A stretch of 6,967 nt of DNA from Propionibacteriaceae bacterium (GCA_009781325.1 WQYJ01000105.1:1-6967); one strand, 5' to 3'; counted from the stretch's first letter, positions 1-6,421 are shown. The notes: generated by a model from the sequence alone, not told the origin. Numbers and translations are program-made.

Positions 1-1226
1 AGAGTCCATCCGCCTTCGGGCGATTCCATGACCACGGCATCCACAGCCGAATCAGCCGCGTTCAGCAGCAGTGTCAGGTCGTGGCGGCTGGAGGCATCGA
101 TGGGTTCCTCATCGAGGCTCAGATCACCGATGGGTGCGTACCCCAAACCAGCGACCTCATAGGTTGCATCGGCTGTGATGACTCGCCGTGCTGTCATCTC
201 ATTGCTTGTCAGAGTGCCGGTTTTGTCTGAGCAGATCACCGTGACTGCGCCTAAGGTTTCTACAGCCGGCAGACGTCGGATGATGGCATGGCGCTTGGCC
301 ATCTGTTGAACACCGAGAGCCAGGGTGATGGTGACTAGCGCTGGCAGGCCCTCGGGAATAGCTGCCACGGCAAATCCGATGGTTGCCGACACCAGATCCG
401 AGAAGGGCATTTGGTGACCCAGAGAGCCAATCAGCGCCATCACGACAACCATGCCCGCAATCAGCATCGCCAGGAAGTGACCAAACTTGGCGATTTGCTT
501 GGTTAGAGGCGTATCGAACTTGTCGATCTGGGACAGCATCATTGTGATCCGGCCAATTTCAGCATCGACACCGACAGCGACGACAACTCCGATTCCGCTG
601 CCTGCGGCTACTAAGGAGGATGAGAAGAGCATCGAGGAACGATCACCGATGCCTGTGTCGGGCTCGACTGGGGCAGCACCCTTGGTGGACGGTACTGCTT
701 CTCCGGTGAGCGCAGCTTCTTCGACACGAAGATTGTGAGCTTCCAGCAAACGTACGTCGGCCGGTACGCGGGCCCCTGGACCCATCCGAATCACATCCCC
801 GACAACTAGGTTCTCGGCATCAATGTGGGTCCACTCGCCGTCGCGGCGTACTTGAGCTTGAGCAGACAGCATGGAACGAATCCCGTCGAGGGCTCGCTCT
901 GCACGACCTTCCTGGATGAAACCAATAGCAGCGTTGATCAAGGCCACAGCGAGGATGACTCCAAAGTCGACCCAATCGCGCATGGCAGCCTTCAGCGCAG
1001 CCGCAGCCAACAGGATGTAGATCAGGATGTCATCGAAGTGCTTGATGAAGCGCACAAAACTGGACTGTTTCTTGCCTTCAGGAAGTCGGTTCGCACCATC
1101 ACGTTTGAGCCGCAAGGCAGCCTCATCGCTGGTCAATCCATCAACACGAGATTCACACAGAATGAGCACCTGGCTCGCCTCACAAGCATAAGCCTGAACC
1201 AGAGAATTGGATTTAGTCGTCTGCAT
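1..1226 (-). CDS. P2-type cation-transporting ATPase, N-terminal 408 residues (runs off window edge)
   Basis: This is an integral membrane pump that couples ATP hydrolysis to cation transport through an aspartyl-phosphate intermediate. Translating the minus strand from the ATG at 1226 gives 408 residues without a stop. It has an N-terminal cation-ATPase domain (about 10-80), transmembrane helices near 66-82 and 86-104, and an actuator domain with LTGEA at 173-177. Helices M3/M4 follow near 248-268 and 278-300, with PEGLPA at 291-296, and the phosphorylation motif DKTGTLT at 334-340 (Asp334). PEGLPA is the P2 signature seen in Ca2+ and Na+/K+ type pumps. The actuator loop reads TGEA rather than TGES, a variant I recall from PacL-like bacterial pumps. 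A ribosome site, GGAGGG, lies five bases or fewer upstream of the ATG. An alternative ATG at 1237 is out of frame. Family members are usually near 900 residues, so about half is missing here. M5 and M6 are not visible, so Ca2+, Na+, K+ or Mg2+ cannot be decided. Confidence 0.93.
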   Translation of the reverse strand, partial: MQTTKSNSLVQAYACEASQVLILCESRVDGLTSDEAALRLKRDGANRLPEGKKQSSFVRFIKHFDDILIYILLAAAALKAAMRDWVDFGVILAVALINAAIGFIQEGRAERALDGIRSMLSAQAQVRRDGEWTHIDAENLVVGDVIRMGPGARVPADVRLLEAHNLRVEEAALTGEAVPSTKGAAPVEPDTGIGDRSSMLFSSSLVAAGSGIGVVVAVGVDAEIGRITMMLSQIDKFDTPLTKQIAKFGHFLAMLIAGMVVVMALIGSLGHQMPFSDLVSATIGFAVAAIPEGLPALVTITLALGVQQMAKRHAIIRRLPAVETLGAVTVICSDKTGTLTSNEMTARRVITADATYEVAGLGYAPIGDLSLDEEPIDASSRHDLTLLLNAADSAVDAVVMESPEGGWT

Positions 1227-1237
1227 CTACCCTCCAT

Positions 1238-1288
1238 CGCAACCTGATTCCACACTATCACCAAGGTGTGAGCACGGAACGTGACAAG
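1238..1288 (-). other. 5' leader and probable promoter region of the ATPase gene
   Basis: This stretch lies between the ATPase start and the palindrome block, so the ATPase promoter is expected here or within the repeats. On the minus strand a TTGTCA (1287-1282) could act as a -35 element, but no -10 hexamer with normal spacing is visible; the best match, GATAGT, sits too far away. A short inverted repeat CACG-GAA-CGTG occurs at 1273-1283 and the hexamer CAAGGT occurs on both sides of it (1262-1267 and 1285-1290). I see no clear operator of a known family. Confidence 0.3.
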
Positions 1289-1408
1289 GTCCGCTGCGGT
1301 GGGTTTTGTCATCATCCTCGCTCCGGCGGTGGGTTTTGTCGCACAATTGAGGAAAAACCCACCGCCGGAGCGAGGATGATGACAAAACCCACCGCAGGAG
1401 CGCAGACC
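1289..1408. repeat. Long perfect palindrome: 44-bp arms, 16-nt loop, with an internal 15-mer repeat
   Basis: Bases 1294-1337 are the exact reverse complement of 1354-1397, separated by a 16-nt loop (1338-1353), and GGTC (1289-1292) and GACC (1405-1408) could pair further out. Each arm is itself repetitive: the 15-mer GCGGTGGGTTTTGTC occurs at 1296-1310 and again at 1326-1340, 30 bp apart, and its complement occurs at 1381-1395 (exact) and 1351-1365 (two mismatches). The structure is therefore two head-to-head copies of a two-repeat module. It is noncoding on both strands as far as I can see, because the open frames crossing it show no protein-like sequence. It could form a cruciform in DNA or a very stable hairpin in RNA read from either strand. 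Whether it is a terminator, a miniature mobile element or a dispersed palindromic repeat cannot be decided from one copy. Confidence 0.9.
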
Positions 1409-1432
1409 ATGCCAGGGGGCCGAGGCCCTCCA

Positions 1433-1527
1433 CCCCCGGTCATCCTGCCGTCAGGCAGGACCCCCGGCAGCCAACGTAGGGTCTTGGGAAAAGATCCACC
1501 CTCAGACCCTACGTCGGCTGCCGGGGG
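1433..1527. repeat. Tandem palindromic element, copy 1 (right arm degenerate)
   Basis: This 95-bp stretch matches 1556-1650 at 90 of 95 positions (differences at 1452, 1479, 1506, 1511 and 1515), a direct repeat with a 123-bp period. Weaker similarity continues upstream (about 1408-1432 against 1532-1555, one indel), so the whole repeat unit is about 123-124 bp. Copy 1 folds on itself: 1461-1484 pairs with 1504-1527 in 23 of 24 positions around a 19-nt loop. A smaller stem, TCCTGCC/GGCAGGA around GTCA, occupies 1443-1460. Unlike copy 2 it lacks the complementary outer arm, since bases 1528-1540 are unrelated. No coding potential is apparent. Confidence 0.9.
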
Positions 1528-1555
1528 ATTTCATGTCTGGGGGCCTGGCCCTTAA

Positions 1556-1675
1556 CCCCCGGTCATCCTGCCGTGAGGCAGGACCCCCGGCAGCCAACGT
1601 ATGGTCTTGGGAAAAGATCCACCCTCAGTCCCTGCGTTGGCTGCCGGGGGTCCTGCCTCACGGCAGGATGACCGG
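1556..1675. repeat. Tandem palindromic element, copy 2 (perfect 41-bp arms)
   Basis: Bases 1559-1599 are the exact reverse complement of 1635-1675, with a 35-nt spacer (1600-1634). Bases 1556-1650 are the second copy of the direct repeat described at 1433-1527, and 1651-1675 supply the outer right arm that copy 1 lacks. Within each arm sits a smaller hairpin: TCCTGCC-GTGA-GGCAGGA at 1566-1583, which would have a GNRA-type tetraloop as RNA, and its mirror at 1651-1668. The spacer holds the segment shared exactly with copy 1, including GGGAAAAGATCC. The element begins 17 bp beyond the stop codon of the DUF349 gene and probably lies in its 3' untranslated region. Confidence 0.92.
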
Positions 1676-1680
1676 TTTTT
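1559..1680 (+). terminator. Possible intrinsic terminator formed by copy 2 plus a T5 run
   Basis: Read on the plus strand, the 41-bp stem ending at 1675 is followed at once by TTTTT (1676-1680), the layout of a factor-independent terminator. The genes on both sides lie on the minus strand, and there the stem is followed by GGGTTAAG with no T run. It could stop antisense or repeat-derived transcription, or the hairpin alone could end the DUF349 transcript, as hairpins without a U tract are reported to do in actinobacteria. The stem is certain, but the function is inferred. Confidence 0.4.
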
Positions 1681-1692
1681 ACTACACACTTT

Positions 1693-2793
1693 CTAACTGC
1701 GGCCGAGTTTTTCGTCGAGGAGGCGTACTTGGTCTTCTAGGTCGTTGAGGAGGATGCGTAGGCGCAGGGCGTCGGCGGCGGCGGAGGTGTAGGCGCCGGA
1801 TTCACCCAGAGTCAGGGTGATGGCTTTGCCGTGGGACTTCTTGGCGCCGCCAGCATCTGTGGTCTTTAAGGCCTGTTCGGCTCTAGCAATGTCGGCTCGT
1901 ACTTGTTCGATCTGTGCTGCAAGGCGGGCTCGGCGTCCATATGTCCCTTGTTCACCAGCTTCACGACGACGGGTTGGCTCAGTGCGTACCCATTCGAAAA
2001 AATCCTGTTGGGCTTGGTGGAACTGATCTGCCAGAGACTTATTAGTACGCCCAGCGTACCCAGCCTCACGGAAACGAATCTGGAAGGATTTCAAATCGGC
2101 ATTGGCAGCGCGCAGATCCGGGGCACCAACCAGCGCCTTAACCTTGGCGATCAAAGACTTCTTCAGTTCTGCAGCCGAACGCTGATCAGCCACAGACTTG
2201 TGACGTTCTTCATCCCGGCGGGAATAGAGTTCGTCGTGGGCAGCCTTGAAACGCAGCCACAGAGTCTTGTCATCACCGGTCTGACCGATCTGTTTCCACT
2301 GTGCCATCAGCGAGGTCATAGCCTCAACAGCCTGACGGGTATCGGACCTCTTCGCCACGTCCTCCGCCGTGGCAATCAGGGACTCTTTTTCGCGCTTTGC
2401 CTCAGCTATTTCACTCTGGCGCTGCTGGCGCAGCAAATCCAAACGTGTGAAGAGCTGATCCTGGGCCGAGTTAAAACGAGCCCACAACCCAGCATCCTCA
2501 GACTTCGTCGTACGACCGGCATTTTTCCACTGTTCCAGCAGAGCTTTCATCTCCGCCGGTGCACTGTGAACCGGTGAAATCATCGCCACGAGTTCTGCCT
2601 GGGCGATCAGCGATTCCTTGGTAGCACGCGTAGCTGCCCGAAGTGCTTGTCGCGGGGTAAGTTCAGTCTCAGATACTGGATCAGTTTCAAGGTCCAATAC
2701 AGGGTCTTCAATAACCACCGATTCAGGGGTTGTTAAGTCATTATTGAGGAATGCAGTGGGCTCGATCACTCCATCATTGGTTGTCTCGTCCAT
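1693..2793 (-). CDS. DUF349 domain protein (three helical repeat units)
   Basis: The product is a hydrophilic, mostly helical protein of 366 residues with no signal peptide or membrane segment, so it is probably cytoplasmic. After an acidic, low-complexity N-terminus (about 1-45) come three DUF349-like units near residues 59-123, 134-194 and 210-274. The first two carry the hallmark pattern K-E-S-L-I-A, then a W-K with Gly-Arg/Gln, then LW-RF--A-D-L/Y--R (for example LWARFNSAQDQLF and LWLRFKAAHDELY). The third is more divergent (QFHQAQQDFFEW). Heptad-like segments near 285-310 and 344-363 suggest C-terminal coiled coil. The function of this family is not established. Two ATG codons in a row (2796 and 2793) compete for the start; I chose 2793 because the strong GGAGG then sits five bases away, against two for 2796. 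It is divergent from sdhC, with palindromes just past its stop codon. Confidence 0.88.
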   Translation of the reverse strand: MDETTNDGVIEPTAFLNNDLTTPESVVIEDPVLDLETDPVSETELTPRQALRAATRATKESLIAQAELVAMISPVHSAPAEMKALLEQWKNAGRTTKSEDAGLWARFNSAQDQLFTRLDLLRQQRQSEIAEAKREKESLIATAEDVAKRSDTRQAVEAMTSLMAQWKQIGQTGDDKTLWLRFKAAHDELYSRRDEERHKSVADQRSAAELKKSLIAKVKALVGAPDLRAANADLKSFQIRFREAGYAGRTNKSLADQFHQAQQDFFEWVRTEPTRRREAGEQGTYGRRARLAAQIEQVRADIARAEQALKTTDAGGAKKSHGKAITLTLGESGAYTSAAADALRLRILLNDLEDQVRLLDEKLGRS

Positions 2794-2853
2794 CATCTCC
2801 TCCCTGCCAATAAGCAGTTTTTACAGTTTCCCCACAATCAACTGCCTAAGGAT

Positions 2854-2859
2854 ATCTTA
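2854..2859 (-). promoter_or_regulatory. Candidate -10 element for the DUF349 gene
   Basis: On the minus strand TAAGAT (2859-2854) resembles a -10 hexamer. It would start transcription near 2847, giving a leader of about 50 nt. No good -35 is visible at the right distance; CCGACA is the nearest candidate, with about 19 bp spacing. The hexamer overlaps an inverted repeat, TAAG-GATAT-CTTA (2847-2859), which could be an operator. This is a weak call. Confidence 0.25.
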
Positions 2860-2863
2860 TCGG

Positions 2864-2872
2864 TTAGGTTAG
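2864..2872 (+). promoter_or_regulatory. TTAGGTTAG: possible DtxR/IdeR half-site
   Basis: TTAGGTTAG equals one half of the actinobacterial iron-regulator box (consensus TTAGGTTAG-G/C-CTAACCTAA). The second half is not conserved here. It lies between the two divergent genes, about 50-60 bp upstream of the presumed sdhC transcription start and inside the presumed spacer of the DUF349 promoter. A link to iron would make sense for an operon with three Fe-S clusters and heme, but half a site is thin evidence. Confidence 0.25.
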
Positions 2873-2887
2873 TGTTGTTGTCGGGCT

Positions 2888-2916
2888 TCCACACTACTCC
2901 CAGACTTTCGTATAAG
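2888..2916 (+). promoter_or_regulatory. Candidate sdhCAB promoter, placed for a leaderless or near-leaderless mRNA
   Basis: TCCACA (2888-2893, four of six bases of TTGACA) is followed after exactly 17 bp by TATAAG (2911-2916, five of six bases of TATAAT). Transcription would start about 6-8 bp later, at 2922-2925, which is the GTG start codon of sdhC. The purine-rich AAGGTGGGGG (2914-2923) overlaps the -10 element and could instead be a ribosome site on a longer transcript from an upstream promoter. I see no better upstream promoter. Confidence 0.5.
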
Positions 2917-2924
2917 GTGGGGGT

Positions 2925-3626
2925 GTGGCATCTACAACTTTGAGCGTGCATCAAAAAGCACTCCGCTCCAATGTCGTGAAAAAAGCCATCATGGCTGTCA
3001 CGGGATTGGTGCTCATCGGCTTCTTGCTGATGCACATGTTTGGTAATCTCAAGATCTTTATCGGCCAACACGCGTACAACACTTACGCAGGCTGGCTCCA
3101 GAGTGATCTTCTCTATCCTCTCCTTCCGGAGGGATGGTTCATTTGGCTATTCAGGATCTTCCTGTTGGTCTGCTTGGTTCTTCATATCTACTGCATGATC
3201 GTCCTATGGGGTGCGAGCCTGCATGGGCGCGGTCCTCGATATGTACGAACCAACCGCAAGGAGCAGACCCTGTCGAGCAAGCTCATGCGCTGGCTCGGGA
3301 TCTCGCTGGCTGCATTGTTGCTCTTCCACCTGTCCATGTTCACCATTGGTTGGATTCAAACAGGTTACGTCTACGATCACAGCGATCCATATACGATGTT
3401 TATGGGTGCATTCTCCCAGTGGTGGATGGTACTCATTTACGCACTCTTTGTCACCGTTGTGTGCATGCACGTGAGGCATGGCTTCTGGTCAGCCTTTACA
3501 ACTCTGGGAGCCAATGTCGGCCCCGGGGCACGTAATGTTCTCAATGGCTTGGCCTACTTCGTTGCAGCTCTGCTGTTCGTAGGCTTTATTCTTCCCCCGT
3601 TGGCCGTTTTACTAGGGATGGTGTAG
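2925..3626 (+). CDS. sdhC: Succinate dehydrogenase / fumarate reductase cytochrome b subunit (b558 family)
   Basis: SdhC anchors the enzyme in the membrane and passes electrons between the Fe-S subunit and the quinone pool, usually menaquinone in Gram-positive bacteria. At 233 residues it has the size of the single-subunit diheme cytochrome b found in Bacillus and Wolinella, not the split SdhC/SdhD pair. Five hydrophobic helices are visible near residues 20-40, 72-95, 122-145, 165-183 and 207-230. Probable heme ligands, one per helix I to IV, are His37 (LLMHMFG), His87 (LVLHIYC), His135 (LLFHLSM) and His182 or His185 (MHVRHGFW). The GTG start at 2925 is preferred because the family N-terminus (SVHQKALRSNVVKKAIMAVTG) follows at once. 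It is the first gene of the operon and ends 4 bp before sdhA. No sdhD is present or needed. Confidence 0.94.
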   Translation: MASTTLSVHQKALRSNVVKKAIMAVTGLVLIGFLLMHMFGNLKIFIGQHAYNTYAGWLQSDLLYPLLPEGWFIWLFRIFLLVCLVLHIYCMIVLWGASLHGRGPRYVRTNRKEQTLSSKLMRWLGISLAALLLFHLSMFTIGWIQTGYVYDHSDPYTMFMGAFSQWWMVLIYALFVTVVCMHVRHGFWSAFTTLGANVGPGARNVLNGLAYFVAALLFVGFILPPLAVLLGMV

Positions 3627-3630
3627 CAGC

Positions 3631-5637
3631 ATGTCAGTAACATATAAGAGCTCACCGAGCGCATATTTCACGCTTGGTGACGATATTCATGACACGAAAG
3701 CTCCGGCTGGTCCCGTCGAAAAGAAATGGGCAACTCGTAAGTTCGAGGCGAAGCTGGTCAACCCGGCTAACCGCCGCAAGCTGACAATCATTATCGTAGG
3801 TACCGGTCTCGGCGGTGCCGCTGCGGGGGCAACCCTCGGTGAAGCTGGTTACAATGTCCACAACTTCTGCTTCCAAGACACCCCGCGCCGCGCCCATTCG
3901 ATCGCTGCACAGGGGGGCATCAACGCAGCGAAGAATTACCGCAACGATAATGACTCGGTCTACAGGTTGTTCTATGACACCATCAAGGGCGGTGACTACC
4001 GCGCTCGTGAGACCAACGTCTATCGTCTTGCCGAAGTATCGACCCAGATCATTGATCAGTGTGTGGCTCAGGGCGTACCATTCGCCCGTGAGTACGGCGG
4101 TCTGCTCGACACCCGCTCTTTCGGCGGTGTCCAGGTGCAGCGTACTTTCTATGCACGCGGTCAGACAGGTCAGCAGTTGCTGATCGGCGCCTACCAGGCG
4201 CTGGAACGTCAGGTCGCTGCCGGTACGGTCACGATGCATGCTCGCCATGAGATGCTCGAACTGATCATCCACAAGGGTCGTGCTCGCGGCATCGTCACCC
4301 GTGACCTGATCTCCGGTGAGATCGAGGCATGGTACGCCGATGCAGTGGTGCTGGCCACTGGTGGTTATGGCAACGTCTTCTTCTTGTCGACTTCAGCCAT
4401 GGGCTCCAATGTGACTGCCTCGATGAGGGCGCACCGCAAGGGTGCGTACTTCGGGAACCCCTGCTACACGCAGATTCACCCGACGTGCATCCCAGTTACC
4501 GGTGAGCATCAGTCGAAGCTGACACTGATGTCGGAGTCCCTGCGTAATGATGGCCGCATCTGGGTTCCGAAAGACCCTGCGGATGCCGAGAAGGATCCCC
4601 GCAAGATTCCTGAGGAAGACCGCGACTATTACCTCGAGCGGATTTACCCCTCCTTCGGAAACCTTGTACCTCGTGACATCGCCTCTCGTCAGGCGAAGTA
4701 CATGTGCGACGACGGCCGCGGTGTTGGCCCGCTCGTTACTGAGGTTACCCAAGAAGGAGTCGAGCAACAGCGTCGCCGCGGTGTCTATCTCGACTTTGCC
4801 GAGGCGATCGGGCGTATGGGTAAGAAGGCTGTCGAAACTAAGTACGGCAACCTCTTCGATATGTATGCGCAGATCACTGGTGAGGATCCCTATGAGACTC
4901 CGATGCGTATCTATCCGGCTGTTCACTACGTCATGGGCGGGTTGTGGGTTGACTACGACCTGATGAGTTCCATCACAGGGATGTACGTCCTGGGTGAAGC
5001 GAACTTCTCTGACCATGGTGCCAACCGTCTGGGTGCTTCTGCTCTGATGCAGGGTCTCTCTGATGGGTACTTCGTGCTTCCGAATACGATCAATGACTAT
5101 CTGGCTGCTGGACCCTTCGAGAAGATCGATGAGTCAACACCTGAGGTTATTGATGCCGTGAACGATGCCTTCGATCGTATCGACAAGCTACTGGCTGTTG
5201 ATGGTACGAGAACTGTCGATTCCTTCCACAGAGAACTCGGTTCGATCATGTGGGAGTACTGCGGCATGGATCGTACTGAAGAAGGTCTGATGATCGCTAT
5301 TGACAAGATCCGCGCTCTTCGTGAAGAGTTCTGGACCAATGTCAAGGTCTGCGGCACCAATGAGGACTTCAACCAAACCTTGGAGCGCGCTGGCCGTGTG
5401 GTCGATTTCATGGACCTTGGCGAGTTAATGTGTATCGATGCTCTGCATCGTCGTGAGTCGTGCGGCGGCCATTTCCGCCGCGAGTCGCAAACTGAGGACG
5501 GCGAGGCGCTGCGTCATGATGACGAGTTCGCCTATGTCGCCGCTTGGGAGTTCACAGGAGACGGGCAGAAGCCAGTTCTCCACCGCGAGCCTCTGAAGTA
5601 CGAGGCGATCGAGCTGAAGCAACGGAGTTACAAGTGA
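3631..5637 (+). CDS. sdhA: Succinate dehydrogenase / fumarate reductase flavoprotein subunit
   Basis: SdhA is the catalytic subunit that interconverts succinate and fumarate on covalently bound FAD, on the cytoplasmic face of the membrane. The 668-residue product has the dinucleotide-binding GTGLGG at 57-62 and the FAD-attachment motif RRAHSIAAQGG with His89 as the expected flavin ligand. Substrate-site motifs include QIHPT (281-285, His283), SESLRNDG (301-308), VPRDIASR with Arg348 and Arg353, AVHYVMGG with His432, and GEANFSDHGANRLGA (455-469). The C-terminal helical domain (about 500-620) is complete. Length and the N-terminal extension before the FAD fold (about 50 residues) fit the Bacillus/actinobacterial type rather than the E. 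coli type (about 588). A GGGATGG sequence inside the end of sdhC may be its ribosome site, suggesting translational coupling. Direction in the cell cannot be told from sequence. Confidence 0.97.
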   Translation: MSVTYKSSPSAYFTLGDDIHDTKAPAGPVEKKWATRKFEAKLVNPANRRKLTIIIVGTGLGGAAAGATLGEAGYNVHNFCFQDTPRRAHSIAAQGGINAAKNYRNDNDSVYRLFYDTIKGGDYRARETNVYRLAEVSTQIIDQCVAQGVPFAREYGGLLDTRSFGGVQVQRTFYARGQTGQQLLIGAYQALERQVAAGTVTMHARHEMLELIIHKGRARGIVTRDLISGEIEAWYADAVVLATGGYGNVFFLSTSAMGSNVTASMRAHRKGAYFGNPCYTQIHPTCIPVTGEHQSKLTLMSESLRNDGRIWVPKDPADAEKDPRKIPEEDRDYYLERIYPSFGNLVPRDIASRQAKYMCDDGRGVGPLVTEVTQEGVEQQRRRGVYLDFAEAIGRMGKKAVETKYGNLFDMYAQITGEDPYETPMRIYPAVHYVMGGLWVDYDLMSSITGMYVLGEANFSDHGANRLGASALMQGLSDGYFVLPNTINDYLAAGPFEKIDESTPEVIDAVNDAFDRIDKLLAVDGTRTVDSFHRELGSIMWEYCGMDRTEEGLMIAIDKIRALREEFWTNVKVCGTNEDFNQTLERAGRVVDFMDLGELMCIDALHRRESCGGHFRRESQTEDGEALRHDDEFAYVAAWEFTGDGQKPVLHREPLKYEAIELKQRSYK

Positions 5638-6410
5638 AAATCACACTGAAAATTTGGCGCCAGGCCAATAAGGACGCTGTAGGTGGGATGAAAACCTACC
5701 AGCTCGATGATGTCTCTGAAGACATGAGCTTCCTTGAGATGCTTGATGTCCTCAATGAGCACCTGACACTTGCCAATGAGGAACCCGTTGCTTTCGACTA
5801 TGACTGCCGTGAAGGTATTTGCGGTATGTGCGGTGTCGTGATTAACGGCGCTCCTCACGGGCGGTATAACTCCCCAATTCCGACGACGACCTGTCAGTTG
5901 CATATGCGCTGCTTCAAGGACGGCGACGTTATCGAGATCGAGCCCTGGAAGACAGGTTCTTTCCCGGTCGTTAAAGACCTTGTGGTAGATCGTTCTGCCT
6001 TTGACCGGATCATCCAGGCTGGCGGGTTCATTTCTGTCAATACCGGTTCTGCACCTGAGGCTCACTCGGTGCCTGCTCCCAAGAGGCAGGCTGACCGGGC
6101 CTTCGATGTGGCCACCTGTATTGGATGCGGTGCCTGCGTGGCAGCCTGTCCTAATGGCTCCGGTATGTTGTTCACCTCGGCGAAGATCACTCACCTCGCC
6201 AATCTGCCCCAAGGCCAGCCCGAACGCCGTCTGCGCGTCAAGGCTATGGTTGCAGCCCATGATGAGAATGGGTTCGGCGGGTGCCAGAATGTCGGAGAGT
6301 GTGCATCTGTATGTCCGAAGCTGATTCCGCTGGAATCCATCGGTCAACTAAACCGTGACCTGTTCGCCTCACTACTGAGGGGCGACGGCAAGGCCATCGC
6401 GGGTAGCTAA
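5634..6410 (+). CDS. sdhB: Succinate dehydrogenase / fumarate reductase iron-sulfur subunit
   Basis: SdhB carries electrons from FAD to the heme/quinone subunit through three Fe-S clusters. From the GTG at 5634 the product has 258 residues. The N-terminal plant-ferredoxin-like domain binds [2Fe-2S] through Cys58, Cys63, Cys66 (CREGICGMC) and Cys87. The C-terminal domain has CIGCGACVAACP, giving Cys162, Cys165 and Cys168 with Cys227 for [4Fe-4S], and Cys172, Cys217 and Cys223 (CQNVGEC) for [3Fe-4S], assigned by analogy with E. coli SdhB/FrdB. The start overlaps the sdhA stop in GTGA (5634-5637), with CGGAG eight bases upstream. The same frame is open further upstream to an ATG at 5544, but those 30 residues overlap sdhA and do not resemble the family. 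The stop is followed by a second in-frame TAA (6408-6414), then a hairpin. Confidence 0.96.
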   Translation: MKITLKIWRQANKDAVGGMKTYQLDDVSEDMSFLEMLDVLNEHLTLANEEPVAFDYDCREGICGMCGVVINGAPHGRYNSPIPTTTCQLHMRCFKDGDVIEIEPWKTGSFPVVKDLVVDRSAFDRIIQAGGFISVNTGSAPEAHSVPAPKRQADRAFDVATCIGCGACVAACPNGSGMLFTSAKITHLANLPQGQPERRLRVKAMVAAHDENGFGGCQNVGECASVCPKLIPLESIGQLNRDLFASLLRGDGKAIAGS

Positions 6411-6421
6411 CTAACGTCAAT

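Noticed and set aside
174..225. Loss of function suggested by LTGEA and divergence after DKTGTLT in the ATPase
   Set aside because: The catalytic Glu of the TGE motif and the phosphorylated Asp are both present; TGEA also occurs in working P2 pumps, and the frame is intact to the window edge.
487..1247. Plus-strand open frames of 83 and 140 codons over the ATPase region
   Set aside because: They lie antisense to a clear P-type ATPase with all motifs in frame; their translations are low-complexity and resemble no family.
1262..1290. Short inverted repeat CACG-GAA-CGTG as a CRP/GlxR operator for the ATPase gene
   Set aside because: It does not fit TGTGA-N6-TCACA in half-site sequence or spacing, and a 4-bp repeat is expected by chance.
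1289..1408. CRISPR array suggested by the repeated 15-mer with 15-nt spacers
   Set aside because: There are only two direct copies, the intervening 15-mer is itself mirrored in the other arm, and the copies are inverted rather than serial. This is a palindrome, not a repeat-spacer array.
1268..1748. Short open frames on both strands through the palindrome block
   Set aside because: They are proline, glycine and arginine-rich translations of repeats, with no ribosome site, and the palindromes explain the sequence.
1903..2577. 224-codon plus-strand open frame opposite the DUF349 gene
   Set aside because: The minus-strand frame has conserved DUF349 units and a strong ribosome site. The plus-strand frame has neither a start signal nor a recognisable domain.
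3652..5016. Minus-strand open frames of about 206 and 207 codons inside sdhA
   Set aside because: They are shadows of a highly conserved sdhA coding frame, with no ribosome site and no recognisable domain.
5544..5633. N-terminal extension of SdhB to an upstream ATG
   Set aside because: The 30 added residues overlap sdhA, are arginine and alanine-rich and unlike SdhB; the GTG at 5634 has a ribosome site and the usual overlap.
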